Translations under genes and position numbers: made by a program
Notes under the pieces: generated by a model
Databases searched by the model: none
What the model was told of the DNA's origin: nothing
What the model saw: only the letters and a program-made list of their open reading frames with translations
Part shown: positions 23,369-36,998 of the stretch, one piece after another
How positions within the stretch are numbered: the stretch's first letter is position 1
How the letters are laid out: each line of letters begins with the position of its first letter
Assembly (NCBI RefSeq): GCF_037975245.1
Contig: NC_092576.1
Span: 324,501 to 388,500 of the forward strand
DNA: 64,000 nt
Origin: Apostichopus japonicus
Taxonomy: Eukaryota > Echinodermata > Holothuroidea > Aspidochirotida > Stichopodidae
Direction of reading: 5' to 3'

Positions 23369-23533
23369 ATGAATCGCTTCCTTGTCAGGGGAAAATCTTC
23401 AGCCCCTACTTCTTCCTCTGTATGCCCATCAGATCTGGGCAAAGATTTGCCAGAAAGACCAATTTTAGCGTCATATCAGCCTACAAAATTTGGGGCAAGG
23501 CACAGATCATTCAATAAGGGGTGGTATGATCAA
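23369..23533 (+). pseudogene. hAT transposase, N-terminal part
   Basis: The frame starts at ATG 23369 and gives a low-complexity N-terminus, then DLGKDLPERPILASYQP and FGARHRSFNKGWY. That last stretch is the hallmark segment just before the TTF-type zinc finger in ZMYM6/52-kDa-repressor-like hAT proteins. The frame ends exactly at the insertion point (ATCAA, 23529-23533) and resumes in phase at 33457. Anything that continues past 23533 in this frame belongs to the inserted element. Confidence 0.8.
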
Positions 23534-23798
23534 CAGGGGCGTATCCATGATTTTCTAACCCGTGGGCGCAAAGTAGGCCTACTATCTTAGCGGAGCGCCA
23601 CCATCTTGGCGATGTCTTAGCGTTTTTCTTCTGCCCCCTCCTTTTCTCCCTTTCTAGTTTTTCTCTTTTTCTTTTCCCTTCCTTCCTCTCCTTCCTCCTC
23701 TTTTTCCGCTTTCTTCTCTTTTCTTTTTCTCTCCTCTTTTTCTTACCCGGGGGGGGGGGGGGCGCACGCCCCAACGCCTCCTCCTGGATACGCGCCTG
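23534..23798. mobile_element. Short internally deleted TIR element, left unit of composite
   Basis: 265 bp. It has a left terminus, the ACTATCTTAGCGGAGCGCCA motif at 23581, a T/C-rich interior, then an ACCC-G-run-CGC block and the right terminus CCTGGATACGCGCCTG at 23798. The right half aligns with 29200-29398 and 33260-33451. Confidence 0.75.
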
Positions 23799-24193
23799 AG
23801 AGTGTATGTTCAGCTGGCATTCACCAGCCAGCCATGTAGATGATGAAGGGTGCTAGTAGTCCCAATGTTGTGATATTGAGCCTTATGTTGTGGGCGAAGG
23901 TCATATATTCGTTTGAGATCACCAGGGGTCAAATTGTGGAAACCATTGTTTATCACAATATTTTAACAAGGACAGATGTCATATTTAGTATTTTGATGTA
24001 TCACATTTCGTACAAGAAGCCAGTTGTTGAGGTCAATGGTCATTTCAGGACAGCCTGTGTCATTGTGAATTATTGTTTGTCACATCACACTGCTTTTCAC
24101 TGTATTACTATAATATCAAAATGACATCTAATGATCGCCTTTTTATCTTTGTAACCATAACTTTGAAACAGCTTTGAACAATGAAAGGGGGGA

Positions 24194-25044
24194 TTGCGCG
24201 AGACCGAAGGTCCGCGAGACCGAAATTTAAAAAAGGTCCGCGAGACCGAAATTGAACAAAATGTCCGCGAGACCGAAATTAAAAAAAGGTCCGCGAGACC
24301 GAAATTACAAAAAGGTTCGCGAGACCGAAATTGAAAAGAGGTCCGCGAGACCGAAATTAAATAAAGGTCCGCGAGACCGAAATTAAAAAAAAGGTCCGCA
24401 AGACCGAAACTACAAAGAGGTCCGCGAGACCGAAACTATTACTAGGCCCCACGACATCGACGTAGCCAGAAATTTAAAGCGGGCACATTTTGAGATTGAT
24501 ATGGGGGGGGGGGGGGGGTTCTGAAGAGATTTTTTGGAACAATGGAAGGTCCTTAGATGCGATCACTGTTTTGCCAATTTCTTGAAGAAAAAAATGCCTG
24601 TCACATTGCTGAAAACCAGAAGCATTTTTGTGTGTTTGTGCTATAAAATGAACAAATGTTCGGAAGTTAAATTATTTTAAAATTTATTATGAGGAAATTG
24701 TGACAACTGTTACGGGCTACAGGCTAAAAGTTGACCCCTAATTACCTTCGGTCTCGCGGAACTTCGGTCTCGCGGACTTTTCTTTAATTTCGGACTCGCG
24801 GACCTTTTTGTAATTTCGGTCTTGCCGACCTTCGGTCTCGCGGACCTTTTTAATTTCGGTCGCGGTCCTTTTTAATTTCGGTCGCGCGGACCATTTTTTT
24901 CATTTCGGTCTCGCGGACCTTTCTTTAATTTCGGTCTCGCGGAGCTTTTTGTAATTTCTGTCTCTCTGACCTTCGGTCTCGCGGACCTTTTGTTATTTCG
25001 GTCTCGCGGACCTTCGGTCTCGCGGACCTTCGGTCTCGTGGACT
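24194..25044. repeat. Foldback: inverted pair of ~26-bp tandem arrays
   Basis: The left array (about 24194-24437) has ten copies of CGCGAGACCGAA, usually as GGTCCGCGAGACCGAAATT plus an A-rich spacer (26-27 bp unit). The right array (about 24745-25044) is the reverse complement, TTCGGTCTCGCGGACC with T-rich spacers, also about ten copies. The outer ends of both arrays have the short spacer-free unit, so the arrangement is mirror-like. The ~307-bp centre has a long G run and a decayed GTAGCCAG terminus. The form resembles Drosophila FB foldback elements; I see no coding potential. Confidence 0.8.
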
Positions 25045-27213
25045 GTATGGCTAAATGTGTAAGACTGCATTGACTCCTTACATAAGTGCTCACTCTGGAC
25101 ACTCAGAGTAAACTTCAGAAATAAGAGATATACCAAATTGGAATTGGTCTAAAGTCCGAGTGCAGAAAACTGGACTCGAGTACTATAAACGTGTATATTA
25201 CACATTTCTTTGTGGGTATGTACTGTACGGGTGGGATCTACATTAAATACGTGTTTGTTGCCACATTGTTCAGTTCAGTAGTGTTGTTATTGTTGGTTGT
25301 GTAGGGCAATCAATCTTGTAAAGCAAAGACACATCCCTACTTGGAAGTGTTTCCTTGATTAACGGTAAACTGTAACCGTATAGGTGCCTTTTTGTTTTTT
25401 AAATTATGTGATGCAACTTACCAGGTAGAAACAATTAAACACAAGAACACTGCGATACAAAAAATTTGAACACATTGTTAGTAACAGATGATGAAGCCAC
25501 AAATGAAAGTATGAATTCATGTATAAGAATTCAAAATAACAACAATTTTGGAAGCTAGGAAAGTTTTAAAGAAAATGGTTACACATCTCTAAAAGAGTAA
25601 TGGCGTTCCGTTATAACAATTCCTCTTTCATATAAACACTTAATAGACATGCCGTTGTACCTGCAACTTTAAACCAGGGAGTTGAAAAAAATATTCATCT
25701 GTTTGCACAAATCATAGATATAACCCTCAGTGTCAACGTGTAAATTGTGTAAACAAGAGTACAACGACACAGGATTCGGGATTTGAGCAGGTTTCCAGTG
25801 ACGTGTTTTCGTACTTTTTGGAATAATATCTTTCTTTCTTTTTTTTTTTTTAAAAATCAACTTCTTCCAATCCTTTATATAGGTGATTGAATTTGTTTCA
25901 AAACAAATAAATGATAACAATCAACCGCAAAGTAGAAGGTTAAAAACACTCCCCGGCGTTACAAAGAAGTTTCATGCTGAAAGCAGTCAATGATGCGTTT
26001 CCAAATTTCCTGTGATTTTGTTTGGCTAATAGTCCCTACCATTGTCTGCAAGAATTTTTGCATTTGTCGTGCTCAAAAAACACAACGCATTTTGTTTAAA
26101 TAACTTATTTATATAGCTAGCGCATTATATATACCGACGGTCTCAATGCAACTAAGTTTAACGTTGCTGTCCCGTGTAGAGATAGCAAAGTTTGAAGTAT
26201 AGGCTCTCATATGTGTGCACTCTCAAATATCACGTGTATGGTTGGCCACATTGGGCAAAATTCAGAAATTATGACATATCAGGCAGGACTTTTTTATGTC
26301 TACATAAAATTGATTTGATGTGGACATTAATGCTGGCATATATTAAAATAATGCTGGCACCGTACCGTACCGTACCAGCTGCGTACTGACAATGCAGTTG
26401 GCACCTTCCTCTTTCAATCTGTTTCAATCTGTGTGAATATTAATGTACATTTAAAGAGTTGTGTCTGTATTGCATGTATGGGCTACCACATTATGTCAAA
26501 ATATTCTTGCTATGAGTTGCACTTCTCTGTATATAGTAAGTACACCTTGTAATGGGTTTCAGTGCAAGCACATGAATTTATTTGTAATCTAAGATAATAC
26601 ATATAATATTAATGTCCCCACGCTTCCATAGGCATGAGTTGTATAATTTGCATTTATGATTTTCAATATGCACATTATAAACCTATCACTATAGGATATC
26701 CGTTGCGCACAAGCCAATGTTTTTGTCATGGGTCATTATAACTAAGTATTGTGCGTTCCTGTAGAGGTAATTTAAAGTGCATGTTTTCATGGAGGAACGT
26801 GGGGACGCAAGTTTTTTTTCTGAGCGGACGCAAACAATTTTTAAGATGTTGTATCCCGGCGCTGGCGCAACTCTTAAAATCCCGGTTACAATACTGAGAA
26901 TAATACTTGGTAGTGATATAAGATTTTTCTATTTGTACAGCTTTCTGCTGATTTCTCAAGTCTTGCTAATGTAAACCTGTGAAACTACATTCTTTTCATT
27001 TCTTGATCAACTTTTGGACAGAATGTTAGACAAGTTTACTAAGAAAAAGCTAAGGTTTCAATGCACACAAAATGCAAGCAAGGTGCAGAATGTTCAGGTT
27101 GGTTGTGCATGATAAATTAATGGTAGTTTATCATTTCAATTTGTATATGGTGGCATCCAATAAATATATGTTTGAACAAGAGTGGATAGAGGGTGTGGGT
27201 CGAACTTCTTTTT
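25045..27213. other. No gene recognised
   Basis: AT-rich sequence inside the composite transposon, with short open frames only and a small CCGTA repeat at about 26360. If the composite model is right, this is captured genomic DNA. Confidence 0.45.
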
Positions 27214-27904
27214 CATAGCAGGCGCGTATCCAGGATTTTCAAACCCGGGGGGCGCGAATTACTATCTAAGCGGAGCGCCACCATCGGTTGGCGCACAGCG
27301 TACAAGAAAATTTCTTATTTTGATACCCCCCAGATCACCGGAAACGGCACTTATCGGGCTTGAAAAGACCAACCAGATGTACACTTTTTGCCTGAGAACC
27401 AAGTATTTCCTAATAGTTTTTTTTCCATCCATAACCTTTTTGAAGATTGTCAACCCGGCACACATCATGTTCGACCTGATCGCATCTCCTGTGGGTCTTT
27501 GCTGTTGTAGGTGATTCTACGTCGCGGCCCACAATACCCGTCAGCCCCACTTTTCAAGGTTTTAAGCCCCATATTTGTTCAGAATTTGAAAATTCACATT
27601 TCTCGTGAATAAACTCACTTCAAAACATACCCATAATGTTGTACAAAATTTCATCTATGGACAACCAATATAGAAAAACTTCCTTGAACCCCTAACAGAC
27701 CGGTCAAAATTGCACGAGTAGAGGGAAGTGTGATGCAGAATGTTGGTCAGAAATGTTCGAAACTTCAGACACAGTTCATTTATTGGTGAACAAATATTAA
27801 AACCTCTTATAACGGCTATTATAAAACTTGGTTGAAGGAAATGAAAAAATAGCAGATATTTCCGAAACCGAACACTACACACATAGGCGTAGGAGGCGCG
27901 GCGG

Positions 27905-28281
27905 CAGTGGCGGAGCTAGGAGTATTGGTCAGGAGGGGCGAGAATGGTCTGAAGGGGCGCTTTCGATACTATCTAAGCGGAGCGCCACCACTGGTTGGCG
28001 CGTAGCGCACAGACAATTTTTGAGTAAAGATACTCCCTAGATCGCCGGAAATGACCCTTTCAGGGCCTGGCTAATTTGCAGATAAACGAAGAATAAGGTG
28101 TCATCGCCAAATTACACCAACAAAATGTGACAAATGTCAATAAGTAGATGAGAGCGCAATAAAAAAGTCAATAAACTAGAATAAGTAAAACGTGGTAAAG
28201 AGCTGAAAAAGGCGCCAGCAGTCCATTTGAGTCCGTCAGGGGGGCATCCGCCCCCATGACCGTATGGACGCTCCGCCACTG
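27905..28281. mobile_element. 377-bp hAT MITE with exact 8-bp target duplication
   Basis: The termini are CAGTGGCGGAGCTAGG and the complement of CAGTGGCGGAGCGTCC. CGCGGCGG is duplicated exactly on both sides (27897-27904 and 28282-28289). The subterminal GCGGAGCG motif is at 27975-28010. It is nested in the CATAG-flanked element. Confidence 0.88.
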
Positions 28282-28963
28282 CGCGGCGGGGGTGCAGCCC
28301 TTAATTCGCCATTACTAATGTAAAAGAGAGTTTTGACATAATTGGACCTCCATGCTTATTATACATCTACATGAGACATGTCGTTGTTTACATTAGCATC
28401 CCGCGGTATACTGCGCAATTTTAACGGAACGTACGGTACATGATGGCATGCGATGTAATAACCGATGCTTGCTTATATGATATTGACATTAACACGTTGA
28501 GCGCGCGCGAAAATTTTTGGTTATTTCTTCAGGCAAGTCGGACAGTTTTGAGGCTTTTCATCCTGGAACGCCATTTTCATGCTCACTGATATGATGTGAT
28601 ATCTGCTGTTTGCGTTACAAATTCAAACAGGCGCGTAGCGAGGAATTTGTCAAGGGAGGGGCGAAGCCTGCAGGCAAATTATCTAAGCCTAGCTCCACCA
28701 TAGGTTGGCGCGAAGCGTACAAGAAAATTTTGGCCGAAAATGCCTCCCAGATCGCTGGAAATGGCACTACCCAGGACCATTTGTTAGCGCGAAGCGTACA
28801 AGCAAATTTTGGCCAAAAATGTCTCCCAGATCGCTGGAAATGACACTTCCCAGGCCTTGTAAGTTGCATCTAAGCACTTTCAATTTTGAAATTACTAAGC
28901 GATATCATTTAAAAAATGCTGAAAGGGGGGGGGCGGTCGCCCCCATCCCAAAAATCGTCATGC

Positions 28964-29398
28964 TCCCGGACGACGCTGTCGAGTTCGAGACCAGCCACAG
29001 TTGGTTTCATAGCACAATTCTACACACGCGTTATGATAGACCATATATAGTATATATATAGATCATTAGTGAGAGAGGAAAATGGAAACGCCAAAAAATG
29101 GAGTTGTCGGTGTAAGGGGTAGGGTGAGTCACACATTTACGAAATCATTGATCCGTCACTGGCTACCCTTCAGCGCTGTAATGATGTCACTGTTCCTCTT
29201 TCTCTTCCCGGTGTCTTCGCGTTTTTCTTTTACTCCCTCTTTTTCTCCTTTTTCTCTCTTTCTTCATTTTCTTTTCCCTTCCTTCCTCTCCCCCTCCTCT
29301 TTTTCCCCCTTTTTTCCTTTTTTCTTCTCTTTTTTTTCTCTCCTCTTTTTCTTACCCGGGGGGCGCGCCCCCAACGCCCCCCCCTGGATACGCACCTG
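28964..29398. repeat. Repeat unit shared with 32884-33451
   Basis: Both copies run from CGTCATG...GAGTTCGAGANCAGCCACAG-like sequence, through a GGAAAATGGAAACG...ATGGAGTT block, into a long T/C tract and the G-run/CGC right terminus. The copy at 33 kb has a ~100-bp (TA)n tract where this one has only a short TATATATATA. Confidence 0.8.
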
Positions 29399-29403
29399 CA
29401 TAG

Positions 29404-30235
29404 CACACATAAATTCAAAAGAAACATGTCCTAGCTGTGTTAGATCTAGTTATAGTTTCAGTTTCCGTTCCTTCATTCCAGTATAAATAGCATAAAATAC
29501 AATTATGTTTAATAAGAGAGAATAAAACGTATGATAGATAAATTCCAGAAAAGCGATTAAAGGCAAATTAAGAGTTAGTAAAAAAAGCAACAGTTTTCAA
29601 AGTGTTAGTCAATTGAAAATAATAAGGAAATATCAATAAACATATATTAAATCAAGTCATTTAAGATACCATTTTGAATAAAAAAAGATGCTCTGCATAG
29701 AAATGAATTTGTGATAATTTTAACCCAATATTATGTTGGTGCTATTGCACGATGTTATAGAAGTATGATGCTTTCATCGGTTTGAGTGCATGTCTATGTA
29801 TGTATGTGTGCGTGTGTATGTGTGTGTAAGGGTATTTGTGTGAACTCTCGCGTACTCTTACTTCTAGTCCGCGTGCGTTTAAGAATAATCCTTCTTTCGG
29901 GGTTTCTGCAATCCCGCTTGCGTTCTTGATAAATGTAATGTGAACGGTCGCGGACTTATGGTGACCTGAGATTTCCGACTAAGTTATAATATTCGCTCTA
30001 TCCGGTTATAATATTGCGGGTTTGTTTTTTAACGTGCAGTAGACGTGAGGTATACCTACGTTGTGTTTGTTCAAATGTCAGGCCGGGCCTTTCTTAACAG
30101 AAACACTACCTAACGACGCTATACGTAAATACACATTTTTATTTTTCTTCGCACCGATTCGACCAACACTGCATAAAAGTCACCGTTAAGTTCGTAAGAC
30201 TAGAACAAACTGAATGACAGTCCACTTAAATCTAA
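29404..30235. other. No gene recognised
   Basis: Unique-looking AT-rich DNA, with a short TG-rich patch at about 29800-29830. Confidence 0.4.
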
Positions 30236-30381
30236 CAAACAAATAATGAATGGTTATGAGTGCAATAGTGCAATATTTCATGAGTTGAAAGATGGAATGT
30301 TCCATTCAACGAGGCGCAGCCGAGTTGAATGGAACAAATTACATCTTTCAACGAATGGAAACTATTCATTATTTGTTTTAT
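30236..30381. repeat. 145-bp foldback with GC-rich apex
   Basis: The outer arms ACAAATAATGAATGGTT and AACTATTCATTATTTGT and the inner arms GTTCCATTCAAC (30299-30310) and GTTGAATGGAAC (30324-30335) pair around the apex GAGGCGCAGCCGA. The inner arms are perfect. The apex has the form GA-GGC-NNN-GCC-GA, as in the palindrome at 40703-40731. Confidence 0.75.
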
Positions 30382-30935
30382 ACAACATATTATATTAAGA
30401 TGGGTAAAATGCACTCATGCAACAGATTGTTTTGAACAGACAGGTTTCTATGCCCTCTTACCATTGAAAAAAGTGCTACCAAAAAGTATAGCCCACGGTT
30501 CTATTTCATAGAGTGGAATAGAGCGGATTTTGCATGCAATCAACGAGCAATTGACCAATCAAATGACCAGAATACAATTAGGTGTTGTATAATAAACTAT
30601 AATTCATTGTACGCCAAACTCACAGGTTTTTGAAGAGGCCAAAAAAACGGTAATTTATGATTACTTCGAAACGGATGATTTTGGACTCGGTTGCTACGGC
30701 GGTTACTAAAAGGCTAGAACCCTTACGTATGGCCTAGCATATAATGACGTAACATTAGCCTACGCATATACCTTCCTAGGTGTTAACCTCAAATACGACA
30801 TCAGCATTAAAACAGTGACTAGCAAGATCGTTCGCTCATCCATTTGAAATGTTTGTAAGAAATTTGAATCTGGGTTAACATGTAATGAATATAGTAAAAC
30901 GGATTGGTTTGAAATTTGAATACATATATACTGTT

Positions 30936-33451
<2,516 letters not shown>

Positions 33452-33456
33452 ATCAA

Positions 33457-33950
33457 TACCCATGGATAGAGTATTCAATCTCAACGGACCGGGTTTTTTG
33501 TCATGCCTGTAGAAACTTTGCACCAATTAGATCATTAAAAGACAGAACATTCACCGTACAAGGATTTAATCAGTGGAAATCTGCAATGGAGAAGGGGTAG
33601 GGTTTCGTTAAGCACAATGGGTCAGAGGCTCACACTCAGGCTATGAACTTGTGGAGAGAAAGATATATCCGAAGTAATCAGGGAAGTGGGGTTCATCAGC
33701 AACTTTGTGATGGAAAACTGGAGAAAAATAGGTACTATCATTGCAGTATCTTTGATGTAATTAAATTTCTTGCCATGAATGAAATGGCATTTCGGGGAAA
33801 TAACGAAACTGTGGGGGAATTGCAAAAGCCGGACGATTTCTTACTCGGGGAAAAGTTTAAGCAGCTGTTGTTGTTCACAGCAGAAAAGGATCAAAAGCTA
33901 AAAGCGATGACAATTCCAGAAAATGCTAAATATTCTTCCCCAGGTATCCC
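33457..33950 (+). pseudogene. hAT transposase, TTF zinc finger and DUF4371 start
   Basis: The frame resumes after the composite insertion with the TTF-type zinc finger (YPWIEYS ... FCHACRNF ... GFNQWKSAMEKG). After a premature TAG at about 33598-33600 it goes on with GFVKHNGSEAHTQAMNLW and the DUF4371 signature FLAMNEMAFRGNNET, then ENAKYSSP. The sequence then runs into a MITE-like block ending at 34183, so the rest of DUF4371 is lost. The stop and the truncation mean that this copy cannot make transposase. Confidence 0.8.
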
Positions 33951-34183
33951 CGGATCTCCTGCGGGCGAAATCCTCAAAATTTCCGACTTTTCACCTTGAT
34001 CTTCCGAATTTTCTTCGAAATTTGTGTTCCAGAGGGGGCAAGACATCCACATTTTCCAATTTTTCTTCGAATTGTGAAGAAAAATGGGCCAAATTGGTAA
34101 ATGTTACCCCCGATTTTCCGATTTGAAAAAAAAATCGCCAGGGGGGGGCGAATTGCCCCTGTCCCCCCTTTCCTACGCCCCTG
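33951..34183. mobile_element. Truncated hAT-like MITE, right end
   Basis: It ends with TTTCCTACGCCCCTG at 34183, the same terminus type as the element at 62277-62648 (TTCCTACGCCACTG). It has a G-run/C-run pair and TTTCTTCGAA-type inverted segments inside. I could not find the matching left terminus, so the start is approximate. Confidence 0.5.
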
Positions 34184-34499
34184 CTTATATCATCATTTAT
34201 AATGATAAATAAAGTATGCATCGGACCTCTTAAACTTATGTATTACTCTTATTTAAATATAAAATCGTAGGTCCTACAGAAATGTTTCATGAGGCACTCA
34301 CTATAGAAAAGGTCCGTAGGGTCAAGTTCTACGAGGCTTGTACTGTCCCTCAAAGCCCTTATGCCAAAATCATCACTTTTTTTTGGTTTCCCATCTTTGC
34401 AATTAACCTTTTGTAAAATTGATGCCTGGCTGCCCTGACGAAAATCAGCTGCAAAATGAATTGCAAGTTGCGAAGCCCTACGTTCTTGGTAAGTATACA

Positions 34500-34819
34500 A
34501 GGAAGTGAAGACACCTTTGAATTCTGCGAAGGTTACATCAGCACTGAAAATATTACGTCCCGTAAAAGATGCTTTCCCTCTTGTGTACAAGGTCTACTGC
34601 TGTGGACAAACGTTTGGAGCTTTATCTGCTATGTGCGAGAACAGCTTCTCGTGCCTAACGCGTTTGCTGTCTTCCAGCCGTCGCTCAATGCATCACCAAC
34701 GCCTGAAAAACTTAGTTCTTCTCTCATTCGAGGACATTACCAACAACCTTAGGCCAGAACAGTTCCTTCAGAAATTTAAACTGAGGCAAGACGGTTGGCA
34801 GTGTGAATCTGATAACTGA
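34500..34819 (+). pseudogene. hAT transposase C-terminal dimerisation region
   Basis: The plus frame reads VKDAFPLVYKVYCCGQTFGA, then MCENSFSCLTRLL, RRSMHHQRLKNLVLLSFE, and ends with TGA at 34817-34819. CE.SFS.L and R..M...RL..L.LL are the hAT C-terminal dimerisation (Dimer_Tnp_hAT) hallmarks. About 400 codons that normally lie between DUF4371 and this region are missing. Confidence 0.8.
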
Positions 34820-35294
34820 GACCAATAGTTTGAGTGTTTTTCATTTTATATAGACTGTAATACAGGGAGGGTTCTTCAAGATCCCATCGTGTCTGACAGT
34901 TTGATTACATTAACAAGTCATTTTACACCCAAGTAATTGTTTAACTGAATCATGCATATTCTGATTGCATCTCATATGCATACATTGCATGTCTTTTTTA
35001 TCTATACGCATTTTTTTCCGAGATAAATATTTACTTTAGGAAGTGTCAACGATTAATTTTTGGCCAGGCTTGTGACAGTACAATAAAAAGTACAGTAGTA
35101 CATGATGTTTGGTGATATAAATACAAGAGCGATCGTTGCACGTGTATCTGTAACTGCATGATATTATATGCGAATCGTTCTCGAACACAATAATGCGTTA
35201 TATTTATTTTCTCATAAAATTATTTGTGCCCCCCCCCCTTGATACTATGGTGCCCCTCCGTGTAAAAAATCCTGGCTACGGGCCTGCCAACAAC

Positions 35295-36964
35295 AAGGTT
35301 CTTAGATGGTTAGTCAACAAAATAGGTACTACCATGATAATTTTATGTATAAAAGTATGTGAGTCTGACGTTTCGATTCTAGCAGGATCTTTTTTCAGAG
35401 GCCGAATGACAAGTATTATGCATCAATATTTCATTTGACAATAGTTTTAATTGAATAGCAGACAGTTTATATGAAGAACCAACAGCTAATACCTAAAACC
35501 CATATCTCAGTTGCAAATAGGCCTGTTGTTAACTTTTATGAGCTTTACCATGAAAAATGGACTGGTATTTGCTCATCATTCTCAATCCGGATTTTTGAGC
35601 CACATTTTCACTAGTAAATTTAATGCAGCTAATTAGGCTAGTTTTTGAACTTGGTTGATGTACTTAATACTTTCAGCATTTATGCTTCACTCATCCTATA
35701 TGCTGTCATTTTACCTATGCTAGACAAGTTGTAACAGTAATGATGGGCATGCAGGACACGCAATTCATGTACCATGATCGTGATAATGTGTGTGTATGTT
35801 GGTTATTTTACATTTATTGGAACTGTGTAAATCGTATACATGCCTGTAACCTGGTGTAAAATTATGGTTTTCTTTCTCATTTTTACCCAGTGGCAAGTTC
35901 TACTGCAACCAACAATTTAACATTGTCATGTGAATGTGTGTTACTATGGCAAGATATGTAAATTGTTTCTTATCAGAAAATAAATTTCTTCAAATTCGAT
36001 ATCGATTTTCTAATGTAGGTTCTTATACTATAAACTAGTATCTTCTATATATTGTCCTTATCTTGTTAAATTGTTTAGTTTAGAGACCCAAGGATCAGCA
36101 AGCCTTATAGTAGCTTATTTGAGACCCTATCCGTGTTAGATCGTGGATGAACACCGGCTTATTTCAAGCATTATCTTGATGATAAGTGTTCAGAGGATAA
36201 CGAGGCAGGGGTGTGGATTCGCTCCCATTCCTGCTCCCGGGACCGCCATTTAACGTCCCCATTACGAGAGTGTGTACCCCAGCATATAACCACTTTCTCC
36301 AAAACTGAGGTAGGCAAAAGGCACTTCCATTCGACTGACATCACTGCAGTGCAGCCATGACCAACGAACTTGTTTCGAAACCAAGTGAAGAATAGAAACA
36401 AACCCCTTTTCCCAAAATACCAAATCCACGGAAGACTCTGCACATCATGCCACTGATGTTTTTGAATTAGTCAAGATAAAACATTGTTGGAAGTGGTGTG
36501 GTTGATCTCCCAAATAATCATGGCTCCTTTATTCCCTTATTTAATATTGCTCTCATATTTGATAATAAACTGATCAAGTATGAAGAGTACATATTCATCA
36601 CAGAGGCACTTAACAGATACGGTACTGATCACATTGATCAAGATTGCCGTTTTCAACATTTTGATCTGGCATCCGCATCAAATATTGAGTGCCCCTCTGA
36701 GCAGTGGTCCTTTCATATTTATCAGTTTATTATGAAATATGACAAGGTAGTTTATCATCCACGTCCATATAAAGGGCAGATTTCCCTCATCAGGTTTATC
36801 TATAGCTTATGTAAAAATTATCATGATTTTATGTTTCTTTAATGGTTATGTAATAACATGTACTGATTTAAAAGTATCATTCGTTTCCAATATAACCTTC
36901 AAAATTCAGCAAGCCTCATCCGTGCATATACAATTGCACAGAAAAATATATGTTCATCATCAAA
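35295..36964. other. No gene supported
   Basis: AT-rich intron sequence. A plus-strand open frame at 36498-36842 is not recognisable and I do not call it a gene. Confidence 0.4.
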
Positions 36965-36998
36965 GGTCACCCCCCCCCCCACGCTGGCTGTGGGCCTT
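36965..36998. mobile_element. Solo hAT terminus
   Basis: A C run followed by ACGCTGGCTGTGGGCCTTTG is the reverse complement of the left-terminus type at 22909 (AAGGCCCGTAGCCAGCGTGG followed by a G run). The partner end was not found. Confidence 0.45.

Larger units (their letters stand above)
27219..29398. mobile_element. TIR element with exact 5-bp duplication CATAG
   Basis: The left end is CAGGCGCGTATCCAGGATTT and the right end CCTGGATACGCACCTG. CATAG flanks both sides (27214-27218 and 29399-29403). The left ~670 bp matches 30936-31620 closely and the right ~430 bp matches 32884-33451, so these two are copies of one family. It contains the hAT MITE 27905-28281 and another terminus-like left end at 28628, followed by an 85-bp direct repeat of the subterminal motif (about 28705-28855). 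No transposase ORF is seen, so it is non-autonomous. Confidence 0.8.

Noticed and set aside
23511-23774. Minus-strand lysine/arginine-rich frame
   Set aside because: Reverse reading of the same T/C tract; compositional artefact.
24194-25044. CRISPR-like array
   Set aside because: Spacers are A-rich and near-identical rather than unique, the arrays are inverted copies, and the genome is eukaryotic.
29082-29486. 134-codon frame rich in Phe/Ser
   Set aside because: It is the T/C-rich tract of the TIR element translated; sister copies do not keep the frame.
34249-34590. Minus-strand 114-codon frame over the hAT C-terminal region
   Set aside because: Overlaps the well-supported plus-strand hAT dimerisation region and has no recognisable motif.
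36171-36443. 91-codon minus-strand frame
   Set aside because: No domain or splice signals recognised.
36498-36842. 115-codon plus-strand open frame
   Set aside because: No recognisable domain, no splice context that I could support, and AT-rich DNA makes such frames common.
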